Positions 1 to 7,346 of a DNA stretch of 21,289 bases are shown piece after piece. The notes beneath the pieces were generated by a model. The model had not been told where the DNA came from, did no database searches, and worked only from the letters and a program-made list of their open reading frames with translations. The DNA lies in assembly GCA_050945895.1 (NCBI GenBank), contig JBMNTU010000030.1, forward strand, positions 1 through 21,289, written 5' to 3'. Made by a program: the position numbers and the translations under genes. Source of the DNA: JBMNTU01 sp050945895. GTDB lineage: Bacteria; Bacillota; Clostridia; Christensenellales; Christensenellaceae. Positions within the stretch are counted from its first letter, which is position 1, and every line of letters starts with the position of its first letter.

Positions 1-1
1 C

Positions 2-1090
2 GTATATATTCCCCAAAGGAAGGCGCTCTTTCTGGCAGACAATTGCTCTTCCACCATGCATAGCCTTTCGCAGGCACACGCCTCCTCCTTTACGGACGGA
101 AACGAATGGGCCAAATTCCTGACGGAGGCCTACGTAATGTTTGGCACGGACGCAGAGGTCGCTTTTTCTGCGCACAATTGGCCGCATTTTGGAGCGGAGG
201 TCATTTATGAGTATATGGAAAACACTGCTATGGCATACAAATACATCCACGACCAAACGCTGCTCTACATCAACCAGGGATACACGATCGACGAAATCGC
301 CAACCGTATTTCCCTTCCGGATGAACTGGCTCAACATTGGTACACACGGCAATATTACGGAACGGTCGAACAGAATGCACGCGCCATATGCGAGCATTAT
401 ATGGGCAGCTACGACGGCAACCCGGTCAATTTAAACCCGCTTGCTCCCGAAGAGAACGCCCGGAAATTTGTAGAATACATGGGTAACCCAGAGCGCGTTC
501 TTGGCCTTGCACAGCAGGATTTTGAAAACGGCGAATACCAGTGGGTCGCGCAAATCACCAATATTTTGGTGTATAACGACCCAGAAAACACCGATGCGCG
601 TTACCTGTGCGCCGACGCGCTGGAACAGCTTGGATACCAGCAGGAAAGCGGCGCAATAAGGAATGTGTACCTTACTGCCGCCTACGAGTTGCGTAACGGC
701 AAACCGGACCCCTCTGCGCAAAAAGCAATGGGCAGCCCCGACATTTACAGCAACATGACGCCGGAAATGTTTTTCGACTATTTGGGCGTGTTGATTGACG
801 GCCAGGCAGCGCAAAACAAGGAAATCCGCCTGAATTTTGTTATTTCGGACACAAACGAAAAGTTTTATGTCCACCTGAAGGCCGGCACGCTTCTATATTA
901 TAAAGGCGCGCAGGAAACCAATGTAATCGCTACGGTAACGTGCACATCCGACGACCTGTTTTTGCTGCTGGATGTGGGCTCGAGCGACATGCCCGACGTC
1001 ATCCAGATCGAAGGAAATGCAAACGCCGTGCGCGAGCTGGTGGAAGACACCGTGGCTTTCGACCCGTTTTTCAACATTGTCGAACCCTGA
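2..1090 (+). CDS. Alkyl sulfatase, C-terminal part (5' end outside window)
   Basis: The frame is open from the first bases of the window, so this is the 3' part of a gene; the ATG at 56 is internal. The residues before it (VYIPQRKALFLADNCSS) match the end of the metallo-beta-lactamase domain of linear primary alkyl sulfatases (SdsA1/BDS1 type). Next comes the all-helical dimerisation domain, with its MENTAMAYKYIHDQTLLYIN and LPDELAQHWYTRQYYG stretches, then a C-terminal SCP2-like domain (about the last 125 residues, from MTPEMFFDYL) that binds the hydrophobic tail. The family hydrolyses alkyl sulfate esters to alcohol and sulfate using two zinc ions; the metal-binding domain, usually the first 300 or so residues, is not in view, so activity cannot be judged. 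The flavodoxin gene follows 19 bases later on the same strand. Confidence 0.9.
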   Translation, partial: VYIPQRKALFLADNCSSTMHSLSQAHASSFTDGNEWAKFLTEAYVMFGTDAEVAFSAHNWPHFGAEVIYEYMENTAMAYKYIHDQTLLYINQGYTIDEIANRISLPDELAQHWYTRQYYGTVEQNARAICEHYMGSYDGNPVNLNPLAPEENARKFVEYMGNPERVLGLAQQDFENGEYQWVAQITNILVYNDPENTDARYLCADALEQLGYQQESGAIRNVYLTAAYELRNGKPDPSAQKAMGSPDIYSNMTPEMFFDYLGVLIDGQAAQNKEIRLNFVISDTNEKFYVHLKAGTLLYYKGAQETNVIATVTCTSDDLFLLLDVGSSDMPDVIQIEGNANAVRELVEDTVAFDPFFNIVEP

Positions 1091-1109
1091 CCGTACAGGA
1101 GAAATAATT

Positions 1110-1532
1110 ATGAAAACTTTGATAATGTACTATTCACTGTCTGGCACAACAGACAGGCTGGCACACAAGCTGGCCAACGAAAAAAACGCAGACCTGGCGG
1201 AAGTAAAGGAGCAACGGAAGCGCAACGTGTTAACCGCCTTCTTTGCCTGCCCCGCGGCTATGAGTCACAAAAAAAGTAAAATACAGCCGCTCGATATCGA
1301 CTTTTCGCAGTACGATGCGTTTATTTTGCTTGCGCCCATTTGGGCGGGCCACCCTGCGCCGCCCATGAACAATATGCTAGAAATGATTCCCGCCGGAAAG
1401 GATGTGGAAGTTATGCTTGTATCCGGCGGAGGTACTTCGGGCAACAGCATACAATGGATTACCGACACGCTGAAAGAAAGGGGCGCTGGCAACGTCGTTG
1501 CGGTCGATGTTAAAAGCGCAGACGTACCATGA
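1110..1532 (+). CDS. Small flavodoxin-family protein
   Basis: A 140-residue flavodoxin-like protein, probably an FMN-binding electron carrier or small reductase in the cytoplasm. The N-terminus MKTLIMYYSLSGTTDRLA is the first strand plus the FMN phosphate-binding loop (S-x-S-G-T-T). Later segments, LLAPIWAGHPAPPMNN and LVSGGGTSGN, fit the loops flanking the isoalloxazine ring. Length matches short-chain flavodoxins. The ATG at 1110 is preceded by AGGAGA at 1097-1102; an in-frame ATG at 972 lies within the sulfatase gene and lacks family similarity. The stop overlaps the next gene's start as ATGA (1529-1532), implying translational coupling. The redox partner cannot be told from sequence. Confidence 0.88.
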   Translation: MKTLIMYYSLSGTTDRLAHKLANEKNADLAEVKEQRKRNVLTAFFACPAAMSHKKSKIQPLDIDFSQYDAFILLAPIWAGHPAPPMNNMLEMIPAGKDVEVMLVSGGGTSGNSIQWITDTLKERGAGNVVAVDVKSADVP

Positions 1533-2446
1533 AATATATCATCGACTGTGATCCGGGCCACGACGACGCCATTGCCCTTATGCTTGCCGTGTTGTCTGGG
1601 AAAATTCCGCTTTGCGGCGTAACGACCGTGGCAGGCAATGCCTCTATCGGGCACACAACCGAAAACGCGCGCAAAATACTCGCTTTTTGCAGCGCCGGCG
1701 ATATCCCTGTTTATACAGGCCATTCCCGTCCTCTTTCCCGCCCGCTCCTCAACCGTTCGGGCGAGCGCGTACACGGCAAGGATGGGCTTTCTGGCGTTAC
1801 AATCGACGCTGTGCTGCCTCCCCTTCCGGAAGAGCATGCGGTAGATTTTATTGTTCGCACATTGCAAGGCCAGCGCGAAAAAACGACGTTGATTTGCCTT
1901 GGGCCGCTGACAAATATTGCAGATACCCTTCAAAAGGCGCCGGAAGCTGCAAAACGGGTCGATAAGCTGGTGATTATGGGCGGTGCCGTCGATGCGCCGG
2001 GCAATGTTACGGAATATTCGGAGTTCAATTTCTATGTCGATTCCGAGGCGGCGGAAATCGTTATTGGCAGCGGCATCCCCACATACCTCCTGCCGCTGGA
2101 TGTAACGATGAAGGCACTTTTTTATGAAGAAGAAATCGCGCAGCTTGGGCGCTCCGCAAGCAAATATGCCCGGCTTGCCGCCGACTTGCTTACGCAATAC
2201 GCCAATAATTACCGCGAAGAGCTCGGCTATTTTGCCTGCCCCCTGCACGACGCGCTTTGCATTGCTGTCCTGCTCGACCCGCTTCTGGTAAAGTTCAAAA
2301 CACGGCGGCTGCACATTACAACATCGGGCGCGGCACATGGTATGTGCGAAGAAACAGCAGACGGCTCCCCCGTTTTTTGCGGGGTGAATATCGACCGAAA
2401 GCGTTTTGTCTCCTTGCTTGTCAATATTTTAAACGCCGTAAAATAA
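1529..2446 (+). CDS. Inosine-uridine preferring nucleoside hydrolase family protein
   Basis: A 305-residue N-ribohydrolase that should cleave nucleosides to base and ribose. The N-terminal DCDPGHDDAIA (residues 6-16) is the signature calcium and ribose site (D8, D12, D13). MGGAVDAPGNVTEYSEFNFY carries the ribose-contacting Asn and Glu of the family, and PLHDAL (H240, D241) supplies the late His-Asp pair. Length is normal (about 300-320). It starts in an ATGA overlap with the flavodoxin gene, so no separate ribosome site is needed. The preferred base cannot be set from sequence; pyrimidine-specific RihA/RihB and broader IunH enzymes share these motifs. It is last in its operon and converges on the aldo/keto reductase operon. 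Confidence 0.93.
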   Translation: MKYIIDCDPGHDDAIALMLAVLSGKIPLCGVTTVAGNASIGHTTENARKILAFCSAGDIPVYTGHSRPLSRPLLNRSGERVHGKDGLSGVTIDAVLPPLPEEHAVDFIVRTLQGQREKTTLICLGPLTNIADTLQKAPEAAKRVDKLVIMGGAVDAPGNVTEYSEFNFYVDSEAAEIVIGSGIPTYLLPLDVTMKALFYEEEIAQLGRSASKYARLAADLLTQYANNYREELGYFACPLHDALCIAVLLDPLLVKFKTRRLHITTSGAAHGMCEETADGSPVFCGVNIDRKRFVSLLVNILNAVK

Positions 2447-2592
2447 AAAACACCTGCAATTTTCGAGCGCATGCCGCGCGGCTCTTTCCGCACATCCAAG
2501 CGCTATACTACACAAAAACACAAACAAAATGACCGCGCCTTTTTTCGCGCAGCCATTTCGTTTACATCCTTTTGTATTTGCTTTTCCGTTAT

Positions 2593-2627
2593 GCCTTACC
2601 GGCGGCAAGCCGGGCGGGCGTTTTTTT
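2593..2627 (+). terminator. Possible intrinsic terminator after the nucleoside hydrolase gene
   Basis: In the 179-base convergent gap (2447-2625), CCGGC at 2599-2603 pairs with GCCGG at 2609-2613 around a GGCAA loop. An outer GCC/GGC pair lies across a 3x3 internal loop, and seven T follow (2621-2627). The stem is imperfect and the T run touches the stop codon of the facing gene. A weaker GAGC/GCTC hairpin lies at 2465-2484. Nothing else is recognisable in this gap. Confidence 0.45.
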
Positions 2628-3492
2628 ATTTTCCCTCTTGCTTTTTGCGGTGCGCGGCCAGCTTTTCCAAATCGCCGTCAAACGTGTGGTTGTCCATTGC
2701 GTACGAAGCCGTGCCGTCCAGCGCGTCTATTCTTTGCATGTCCTCGTCCGAAAGAGCAAAATCGAACAGCTGGATGTTTTCGTATATCCGCTCTTTTGTC
2801 GAAGACTTTGGTATAATGATATTCCCCTTTTGAAGATGCCAGCGAAGCGTCACCTGCCCGGGCGTCTTTCCATATTTACTGCCCAGCTCGGCCATTAGCG
2901 GCACTTCAGACAGATGTCCGTGGAAAAGCGGCCCCCATGCGGTTACGGCTATACCTTTGCCTTCGCAGTACGCCCGCGTTTCCTTTTGCGCGTTGTAGGG
3001 GTGCAGCTCTACCTGGTCGTCTGCCGGAACGGCCCCGCTGTATGCAATCAGCTCCTCTAAATGATCTGCGCTGAAGTTGGATACGCCGCATGCCCGTATC
3101 GCACCTTTTTGCTGATATTCGTTGATAACATCCCACGCTTTGTGGCGCGCGTCAATATCTACGCCCGGCCAATGGATAAGGTAAAGATCCGCATAATCCA
3201 TTTTAAGGCGCTTCAGGCTGGCTTGGATCTGCGCTTCTGCCTCGTTTAGGTACAGCGGCCAAACCTTTGTGGTAATAAAAAGTTGCTCCCGCGGGATGCC
3301 GGAATCCTTGACGGCCTGCCCCACCACATCCTCGTTTTTATAAAACTCGGCCGTATCGATATGGCGGTAGCCGATATCGATGGCATAGCGAATCGCGTCG
3401 TACAGGTTATCTGAACGGAGCGTACCCAACCCCACACACGGGATTTCCACCCCATTGTTTAGTTTGCAGGTTGCCGTCATGTCTTCTTTCAT
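2626..3492 (-). CDS. Aldo/keto reductase (copy 1, divergent)
   Basis: A 288-residue NAD(P)H-dependent aldo/keto reductase of the bacterial AKR5-like group (2,5-diketogluconate reductase type), a cytoplasmic TIM barrel that reduces aldehydes or ketones to alcohols. The catalytic tetrad is present: D46, Y51, K76 and H107 in IDTAEFY, TTKVW and IHWPG. The C-terminal cofactor segment IIIPKSSTKERIYENI is intact. The start is the ATG at 3492, preceded by AAGGAGAG; an open extension to 3588 lies within the dehydroquinase gene and does not resemble the family. Its ATG overlaps the stop of that gene (ATGA, 3489-3492), so the two are coupled. It is clearly more distant from the two neighbouring reductases than they are from each other. 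The substrate is unknown. Confidence 0.93.
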   Translation of the reverse strand: MKEDMTATCKLNNGVEIPCVGLGTLRSDNLYDAIRYAIDIGYRHIDTAEFYKNEDVVGQAVKDSGIPREQLFITTKVWPLYLNEAEAQIQASLKRLKMDYADLYLIHWPGVDIDARHKAWDVINEYQQKGAIRACGVSNFSADHLEELIAYSGAVPADDQVELHPYNAQKETRAYCEGKGIAVTAWGPLFHGHLSEVPLMAELGSKYGKTPGQVTLRWHLQKGNIIIPKSSTKERIYENIQLFDFALSDEDMQRIDALDGTASYAMDNHTFDGDLEKLAAHRKKQEGK

Positions 3493-3947
3493 TTTGTTCT
3501 CTCCTTCATTTTCCGCGCTAGCGTAATCAGAAAATCCAAGCCTTTTATATAGCTTTGTTCCCCCATTCCAAAGAAGGATGCCACGCACACCTCACGAATG
3601 ACAGACACCTTACGGAATGGCTCCCGCTTATTGATGTCGGATAGATGCACCTCCACACAGGGGATACCGATAGAAGAAATTGCGTCGTGCAGCGCATAGC
3701 TGTAATGTGTGAGCGCCCCAGCGTTGAGCACAATTCCATCCACACCCGAAAAATGCGCCTCATGGAGCGCGTCGATCAGTGCGCCTTCGTGGTTGGACTG
3801 AAAAAAATCCAGCGAAACATCCTTTCCTTCCACATGCTCCAGCAGGTTTTTGTTCAAATCCTCCAGTGTTCCGCTCCCATACACGGCTGGTTCGCGGATT
3901 CCCAGCATATTCAGGTTTGGGCCATTTATGACCAACAGCGATATCAT
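3489..3947 (-). CDS. aroQ: 3-dehydroquinate dehydratase, type II
   Basis: A 152-residue type II dehydroquinase, which interconverts 3-dehydroquinate and 3-dehydroshikimate. All hallmark elements are visible: INGPNLNMLGIREPAVYG with catalytic R18 and Y23 on the lid, FFQSNHEGALIDAL, LNAGALTHYSYALHDAI (N75, H81), and VEVHLSDINKREPFRKVSVI (E99, H101). Length is typical of these dodecameric enzymes. The start at 3947 follows GGAGGG; an alternative ATG at 3980 overlaps the upstream gene and adds unrelated residues. It sits between aldo/keto reductases, 16 bases after one and overlapping the next by four, with shikimate dehydrogenase divergent nearby. Type II enzymes serve both chorismate synthesis and quinate breakdown; this setting does not decide which. 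Confidence 0.95.
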   Translation of the reverse strand: MISLLVINGPNLNMLGIREPAVYGSGTLEDLNKNLLEHVEGKDVSLDFFQSNHEGALIDALHEAHFSGVDGIVLNAGALTHYSYALHDAISSIGIPCVEVHLSDINKREPFRKVSVIREVCVASFFGMGEQSYIKGLDFLITLARKMKERTK

Positions 3948-3963
3948 GCGCTTCCCTCCTTTT

Positions 3964-4812
3964 TTACAGTATTCCGTCAAACGTCTGGTTGTCTACACCG
4001 CGTCCCAGACCTTTGTTCCTGTTTAGCGCATCGATGCTTTTCATGTCTTCTTCCGAAATTTCAAAGTCATACAGCTTTGTGTTTTCGACGATCCGTTCCT
4101 TGTGGGTAGATTTTGGAATGATAATAAAACCATGCTGCAAATGCCAGCGAAGCGTTACCTGCGCCGCCGATTTGCCATACTTTTTGCCCAGTTTTTCCAT
4201 TAGCGGCGCCTCGGAAAGCCTGCCCTGGAATATGGGCGCCCAAGAGGTGATTGCAATATCGTGCGCGTTGCAGTACGCAGCGACCTCCGGCTGCATTTTA
4301 AAGGGATGCATCTCTATTTGGTTGACGGCCGGCGCCGTTTTTGAATACGCCGCCAAATCCTCCAGATGGTTGACGCTGAAGTTGGATACACCCAGCGAGC
4401 GCAGCTTTCCCTGCTCACGCTTTTCGTTCATCATATCCCATACGCGGTGGCGCAGGTCGACTTTTGTCCCCGGCCAGTGGATGAGATATAAATCTAAATA
4501 GTCCAGCCCTAAAAGCTTTATGCTTTCGTCAAAGGTTTGCGAGGCTTTTTCAAAATCTGTCGGCCAGATTTTTGTCGTAATAAAAATCTCTTCGCGCGGC
4601 ACATTCGAATGGGCAATGGCGCGGCCCACGTCTGCCTCGTTGTGGTAGAAGGTGGCCGTGTCTATATGCCTGTAGCCTGCGTCCAGCGCATCCCGGACAG
4701 AATTGTACGCATCCTCCGGCGACGCTTTGTATGTGCCAAACCCCAGCCGCGGAATCTTGTACCCGTCGTTTAGAACCCTTACATCGTGCATATCGCGTAA
4801 TTCAATACTCAT
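3964..4812 (-). CDS. Aldo/keto reductase (copy 2, tandem duplicate)
   Basis: A 282-residue aldo/keto reductase with the full tetrad D51, Y56, K81 and H112 (HIDTATFY, TTKIW, LIHWPG) and the cofactor motif IIIPKSTHKERIVENT. The ATG at 4812 follows AAGGAGAAGAAAA. It aligns without gaps with the next upstream gene over about 275 residues, with roughly 46 differences counted by hand (about 83 percent identity). Differences cluster in the substrate-side loops (HPFKMQPEVA against HPLISQEDVV) and the C-terminal tail (KGLGRGV against QSFEPEI), the regions that set substrate range in this family. That suggests duplication followed by divergence of specificity. It is co-transcribed with aroQ 16 bases downstream. 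Confidence 0.93.
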   Translation of the reverse strand: MSIELRDMHDVRVLNDGYKIPRLGFGTYKASPEDAYNSVRDALDAGYRHIDTATFYHNEADVGRAIAHSNVPREEIFITTKIWPTDFEKASQTFDESIKLLGLDYLDLYLIHWPGTKVDLRHRVWDMMNEKREQGKLRSLGVSNFSVNHLEDLAAYSKTAPAVNQIEMHPFKMQPEVAAYCNAHDIAITSWAPIFQGRLSEAPLMEKLGKKYGKSAAQVTLRWHLQHGFIIIPKSTHKERIVENTKLYDFEISEEDMKSIDALNRNKGLGRGVDNQTFDGIL

Positions 4813-4823
4813 TTTTCTTCTCC

Positions 4824-5666
4824 TTATAAAATACCGTCAAATGTCTGGTTGTCTATTTCCGGTTCAAAGCTTTGGTTTCTGTTCATCCCGTCGATCAATT
4901 TCATGTCTTCCTCAGAAATTTCAAAGTCGAACAGCTGTGTGTTTTCGATAATGCGCTCCTTTTTTGCAGACTTTGGAATAATAATATACCCATGCTGCAA
5001 ATGCCAGCGAAGCGTTACCTGCGCTGCCGATTTTCCATACTTTTTGCCCAGCTCGGCCATTTGCGGCGCTTCGGAAAACCGCCCCATAAATATGGGTGCC
5101 CAAGAGGTAATTGCAATATCGTGCGCGCTGCAGTACGCAACAACATCCTCCTGCGAAATAAGCGGGTGCATTTCGATTTGGTTGGTAACGGGTTTTGTTC
5201 CCGAATACGCCGCCAAATCCTCCAGGTGGTTGACGCTGAAGTTGGACACGCCCAGCGAACGCAGCCTGCCCTGCTCCCTTTTTTCGTTCATCATATCCCA
5301 CACGCGGTGGCGCAGGTCTACTTTGGAGCCCGGCCAGTGGAGCAGGTAGAGGTCGAGGTAATCCAGCCCCAAAAGCTTCATGCTTGCATCGAAGGTTTCG
5401 GATGCTTTTTCAAAATCCGTCGGCCAGATTTTTGTCGTAATAAAAATCTCTTCGCGCGGCACGTTCGAATGGGCAATGGCGCGCCCAACATCTGCTTCGT
5501 TTCCGTAAAGCGTGGCTGTGTCTATGTGCCTGTAGCCTGCGTCCAGCGCATCGCGCACAGAGCGGTACGCATCCTCCGGCGACGCTTTATTTGTGCCAAA
5601 CCCAACGATCGGCATTTTATATCCGTCGTGCAGCACCCTTACGTCGTGCATATCATGCAAAACCAT
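4824..5666 (-). CDS. Aldo/keto reductase (copy 3, tandem duplicate)
   Basis: A 280-residue aldo/keto reductase, first gene of the minus-strand operon. The tetrad is D49, Y54, K79 and H110 (HIDTATLY, TTKIW, LHWPG), and the cofactor segment IIIPKSAKKERIIENT is intact. The ATG at 5666 follows AAGGAG with seven bases between. It is the close paralogue of the 3964-4812 gene, from which it is separated by 11 bases. Both have the family's usual length and uninterrupted frames, so both are probably functional. It faces aroE across a short divergent regulatory region, so the two operons may share control. The substrate cannot be read from sequence. Confidence 0.93.
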   Translation of the reverse strand: MVLHDMHDVRVLHDGYKMPIVGFGTNKASPEDAYRSVRDALDAGYRHIDTATLYGNEADVGRAIAHSNVPREEIFITTKIWPTDFEKASETFDASMKLLGLDYLDLYLLHWPGSKVDLRHRVWDMMNEKREQGRLRSLGVSNFSVNHLEDLAAYSGTKPVTNQIEMHPLISQEDVVAYCSAHDIAITSWAPIFMGRFSEAPQMAELGKKYGKSAAQVTLRWHLQHGYIIIPKSAKKERIIENTQLFDFEISEEDMKLIDGMNRNQSFEPEIDNQTFDGIL

Positions 5667-5771
5667 AATGCATCTCCTTTTTTGGCAAATTATGATATAC
5701 TGAAAATATAAAAAATGATACTATATGTACTATCTTAATACCGAATCGGTATAAAAATCAAGGAGTATATT
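5667..5771. promoter_or_regulatory. Divergent control region with operator-like palindrome
   Basis: This 105-base AT-rich region separates the reductase/aroQ operon (minus) from aroE (plus). At 5738-5752 lies ATACCGA-A-TCGGTAT, a perfect 7-bp inverted repeat around one base, typical of a dimeric repressor or MerR-like site. Next to it, 5717-5734 (GATACTATATGTACTATC) is a looser palindrome with 14 of 18 symmetrical positions. A possible plus-strand extended -10, TGATATACT, lies at 5693-5701 without a convincing -35. I could not settle the minus-strand promoter. The aroE ribosome site AAGGAG is at 5760-5765. Confidence 0.55.
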
Positions 5772-6593
5772 ATGCCTGGAAGCTTTTTCGTTATCGGCTC
5801 CCCCGTTGCCCATTCGCTTTCGCCGCAAATACACAGCACTCTGTTTGAGCGCTATGGCTTATCCGGCTTTTCGTACGGTATACGCGAGGTAACAAAGGCC
5901 GGCCTGCCCGCCTTTTTGGACGAAGTCCGCAAAACCGGCGTCTCCGGCTTCAATATTACAATGCCGCTTAAGCAGGATGTCCTTCCCTATCTGGATTTTA
6001 TTGACCAAAGCGCGCAAAAGGGCGCCAACACCGTCGTACAAAAGGACGGGAAGCTTTTGGGCTATTCCACGGACGCTCCCGGTTTTTTTCGGGCGCTGCG
6101 CACAAAAATCAGCGACCTTTCAGGCAAAACGATCCTGTTTATTGGCGCGGGCGCGGTTGCAGAAGCGCTTGCGGGGTACGCGTCCTCGCAGGGAATGGGC
6201 AGAATCTTTATCGTAAACCGCACCGCCACAAAGGCACAAAAAATTGCAACGCAAAAAAACATGCTGGCGGGCGGGCTGGATGCGCTTTTGGGCTGGCTGC
6301 CCGAATGCGACATACTTGTAAACACCACGCCGCTGGGCATGGCGGGCACCAATGAAGATTTTGACGACCTTTCCTTTTTGGAGCAACTGAAAAAGGGCGC
6401 GCTTGTCTGTGACCTGATATACAAGCCGGACAAAACTGCGTTTTTAAAATCTGCCCAGGCGCTGGGCTTCGACATACAGAATGGGCTTTATATGCTGATT
6501 TGGCAAGCCTTTTTTGCTTTTGAAAAATTCACAGGCATCTTGCCGACCGATGCCGATTTCGAATACATTCTCTCTTTGCTGCAAAAAAACTGA
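5772..6593 (+). CDS. aroE: Shikimate dehydrogenase
   Basis: A 273-residue shikimate dehydrogenase, reducing 3-dehydroshikimate to shikimate with NADPH, or the reverse. The substrate site is seen in IGSPVAHSLSP (S15, S17), NITMPLK with catalytic K67, GANT (N86) and STDAPGF with D101. The cofactor domain starts at LFIGAGAVAEAL (about residue 125), a slight departure from the usual GAGGAA, and later has VNRT and NTTPLGM. Length is standard. The ATG at 5772 follows AAGGAG by six bases. It is divergent from an operon with type II dehydroquinase, the preceding step of the pathway. YdiB-like quinate/shikimate or AroE-like paralogues are alternatives; the motifs alone do not separate them. Confidence 0.92.
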   Translation: MPGSFFVIGSPVAHSLSPQIHSTLFERYGLSGFSYGIREVTKAGLPAFLDEVRKTGVSGFNITMPLKQDVLPYLDFIDQSAQKGANTVVQKDGKLLGYSTDAPGFFRALRTKISDLSGKTILFIGAGAVAEALAGYASSQGMGRIFIVNRTATKAQKIATQKNMLAGGLDALLGWLPECDILVNTTPLGMAGTNEDFDDLSFLEQLKKGALVCDLIYKPDKTAFLKSAQALGFDIQNGLYMLIWQAFFAFEKFTGILPTDADFEYILSLLQKN

Positions 6594-6607
6594 TTTCGGA
6601 GGCAATT

Positions 6608-7210
6608 ATGGAAGCAATCGTTCAATATTTGAAAAATAATGTGATTGGGAAAATGCTCTATACGGAAGAGCTTCGCTACTCTCTCGACGATGGGACGCTG
6701 GAAGGACGCTATTCGGACAAAATGTCGTTTTGCAACCTACGCGCTTCCGATTTTGTATTGACGTTCGATATGTTTATTGCCGCCGATGAAAAAGTATTTT
6801 TTAACACCGGACATAAGAAAGGCGAACTCGCCAAAGACCACAGCGCAATCTCCCTTTTCAGGTACGAGCTTGCGCGGCGCAAAAGCACCGGAAAGCCGAC
6901 CGGCTTTTTCCGTATGGTTTCCGCAACAGGCAAAAGCGCCTCGGCAGAGGGTGTCGTTTCGTCTATCTATGACGTAAGGCTGGAGGGCAATATTCTTTGC
7001 CTGACCGAAGACCAGGCGCTCTACCGCGACCAGACAAACGGCAAAGGAAGCTACAAGCCGGCGGCGTTTCATGCCGACCAGCGTTTTTATCTGGAAAATG
7101 AAAAGCTGCATTTTTCCTATAAAGGCGAAAGCTTTGACGTAGACCCAAACAACTTTATGCGTTCTGCATCGGCAGACAGCTTTCCCGCTTTTATTGCGGT
7201 GGAAAAGTAA
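6608..7210 (+). CDS. Unrecognised 200-residue protein downstream of aroE
   Basis: I do not recognise this family. The ATG at 6608 follows GGAGG (6599-6603) and lies 14 bases after the aroE stop, so co-transcription is likely. No signal peptide or membrane segment is visible and the protein is probably cytoplasmic. It alternates short beta-like stretches with charged turns (LRYSLDDGTLEGRYSDKMSF, SSIYDVRLEGNILCLTED, RFYLENEKLHFSYKGESFDV), which fits an all-beta, perhaps calycin-like, barrel; that is only a pattern impression. Two cysteines (about C42 and C131) do not form a metal motif. Base use resembles the neighbours. Confidence that it is a gene is high; its function is open. Confidence 0.8.
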   Translation: MEAIVQYLKNNVIGKMLYTEELRYSLDDGTLEGRYSDKMSFCNLRASDFVLTFDMFIAADEKVFFNTGHKKGELAKDHSAISLFRYELARRKSTGKPTGFFRMVSATGKSASAEGVVSSIYDVRLEGNILCLTEDQALYRDQTNGKGSYKPAAFHADQRFYLENEKLHFSYKGESFDVDPNNFMRSASADSFPAFIAVEK

Positions 7211-7265
7211 TTTTTTGATGATTTTTTACTCTCATTATACAGTCTCGTTTTTTTATTGCGGATAC

Positions 7266-7294
7266 TTGACAATCCATATGTAGTATGAAAGAAT
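7266..7294 (+). promoter_or_regulatory. Sigma-A promoter of the nrdD operon
   Basis: TTGACA at 7266-7271, a 17-base spacer, and AAGAAT at 7289-7294 with an upstream TG (7286-7287) forming an extended -10. It is well placed ahead of nrdD, whose start is at 7347. The rest of the 136-base gap (7211-7346) is AT-rich without a clear terminator for the preceding gene. Confidence 0.65.
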
Positions 7295-7317
7295 AGTACA
7301 TGTGCCACATGTTGTAT
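7271..7317 (+). promoter_or_regulatory. Paired NrdR-like boxes
   Basis: Two related boxes, AATCCATATGTAGTAT at 7271-7286 and GTGCCACATGTTGTAT at 7302-7317, start exactly 31 bp apart (three helical turns). They share 11 of 13 positions in CCATATGTAGTAT/CCACATGTTGTAT. They resemble the NrdR consensus ACACWATATATWGTGT (about 11 and 9 of 16 positions), and NrdR sites typically occur in pairs at this spacing in front of ribonucleotide reductase genes. The first box overlaps the promoter spacer and the second covers the likely transcription start, consistent with repression. Confidence 0.6.
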
Positions 7318-7346
7318 TTATTGATCGTTTTAACGGAGGTTTGGCA

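Larger units (their letters stand above)
3964..5666 (-). repeat. Tandem gene duplication, 860-base period
   Basis: The two aldo/keto reductase genes are direct repeats offset by 860 bases with no indels in the aligned region. Near-identical nucleotide blocks include 4561-4622 against 5421-5482. The facing stop-to-start junction is only 11 bases long. Confidence 0.85.

Noticed and set aside
1265..2338. 357-codon minus-strand open frame opposite the flavodoxin and nucleoside hydrolase genes
   Set aside because: Both plus-strand genes have diagnostic motifs across this whole stretch. The antisense product is rich in Arg and Cys with no family similarity, as expected of a shadow frame.
4872..5711. 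279-codon plus-strand open frame opposite the third aldo/keto reductase
   Set aside because: A similar but broken antisense frame appears opposite the duplicate gene, as expected from shared coding sequence; there is no independent protein signature.
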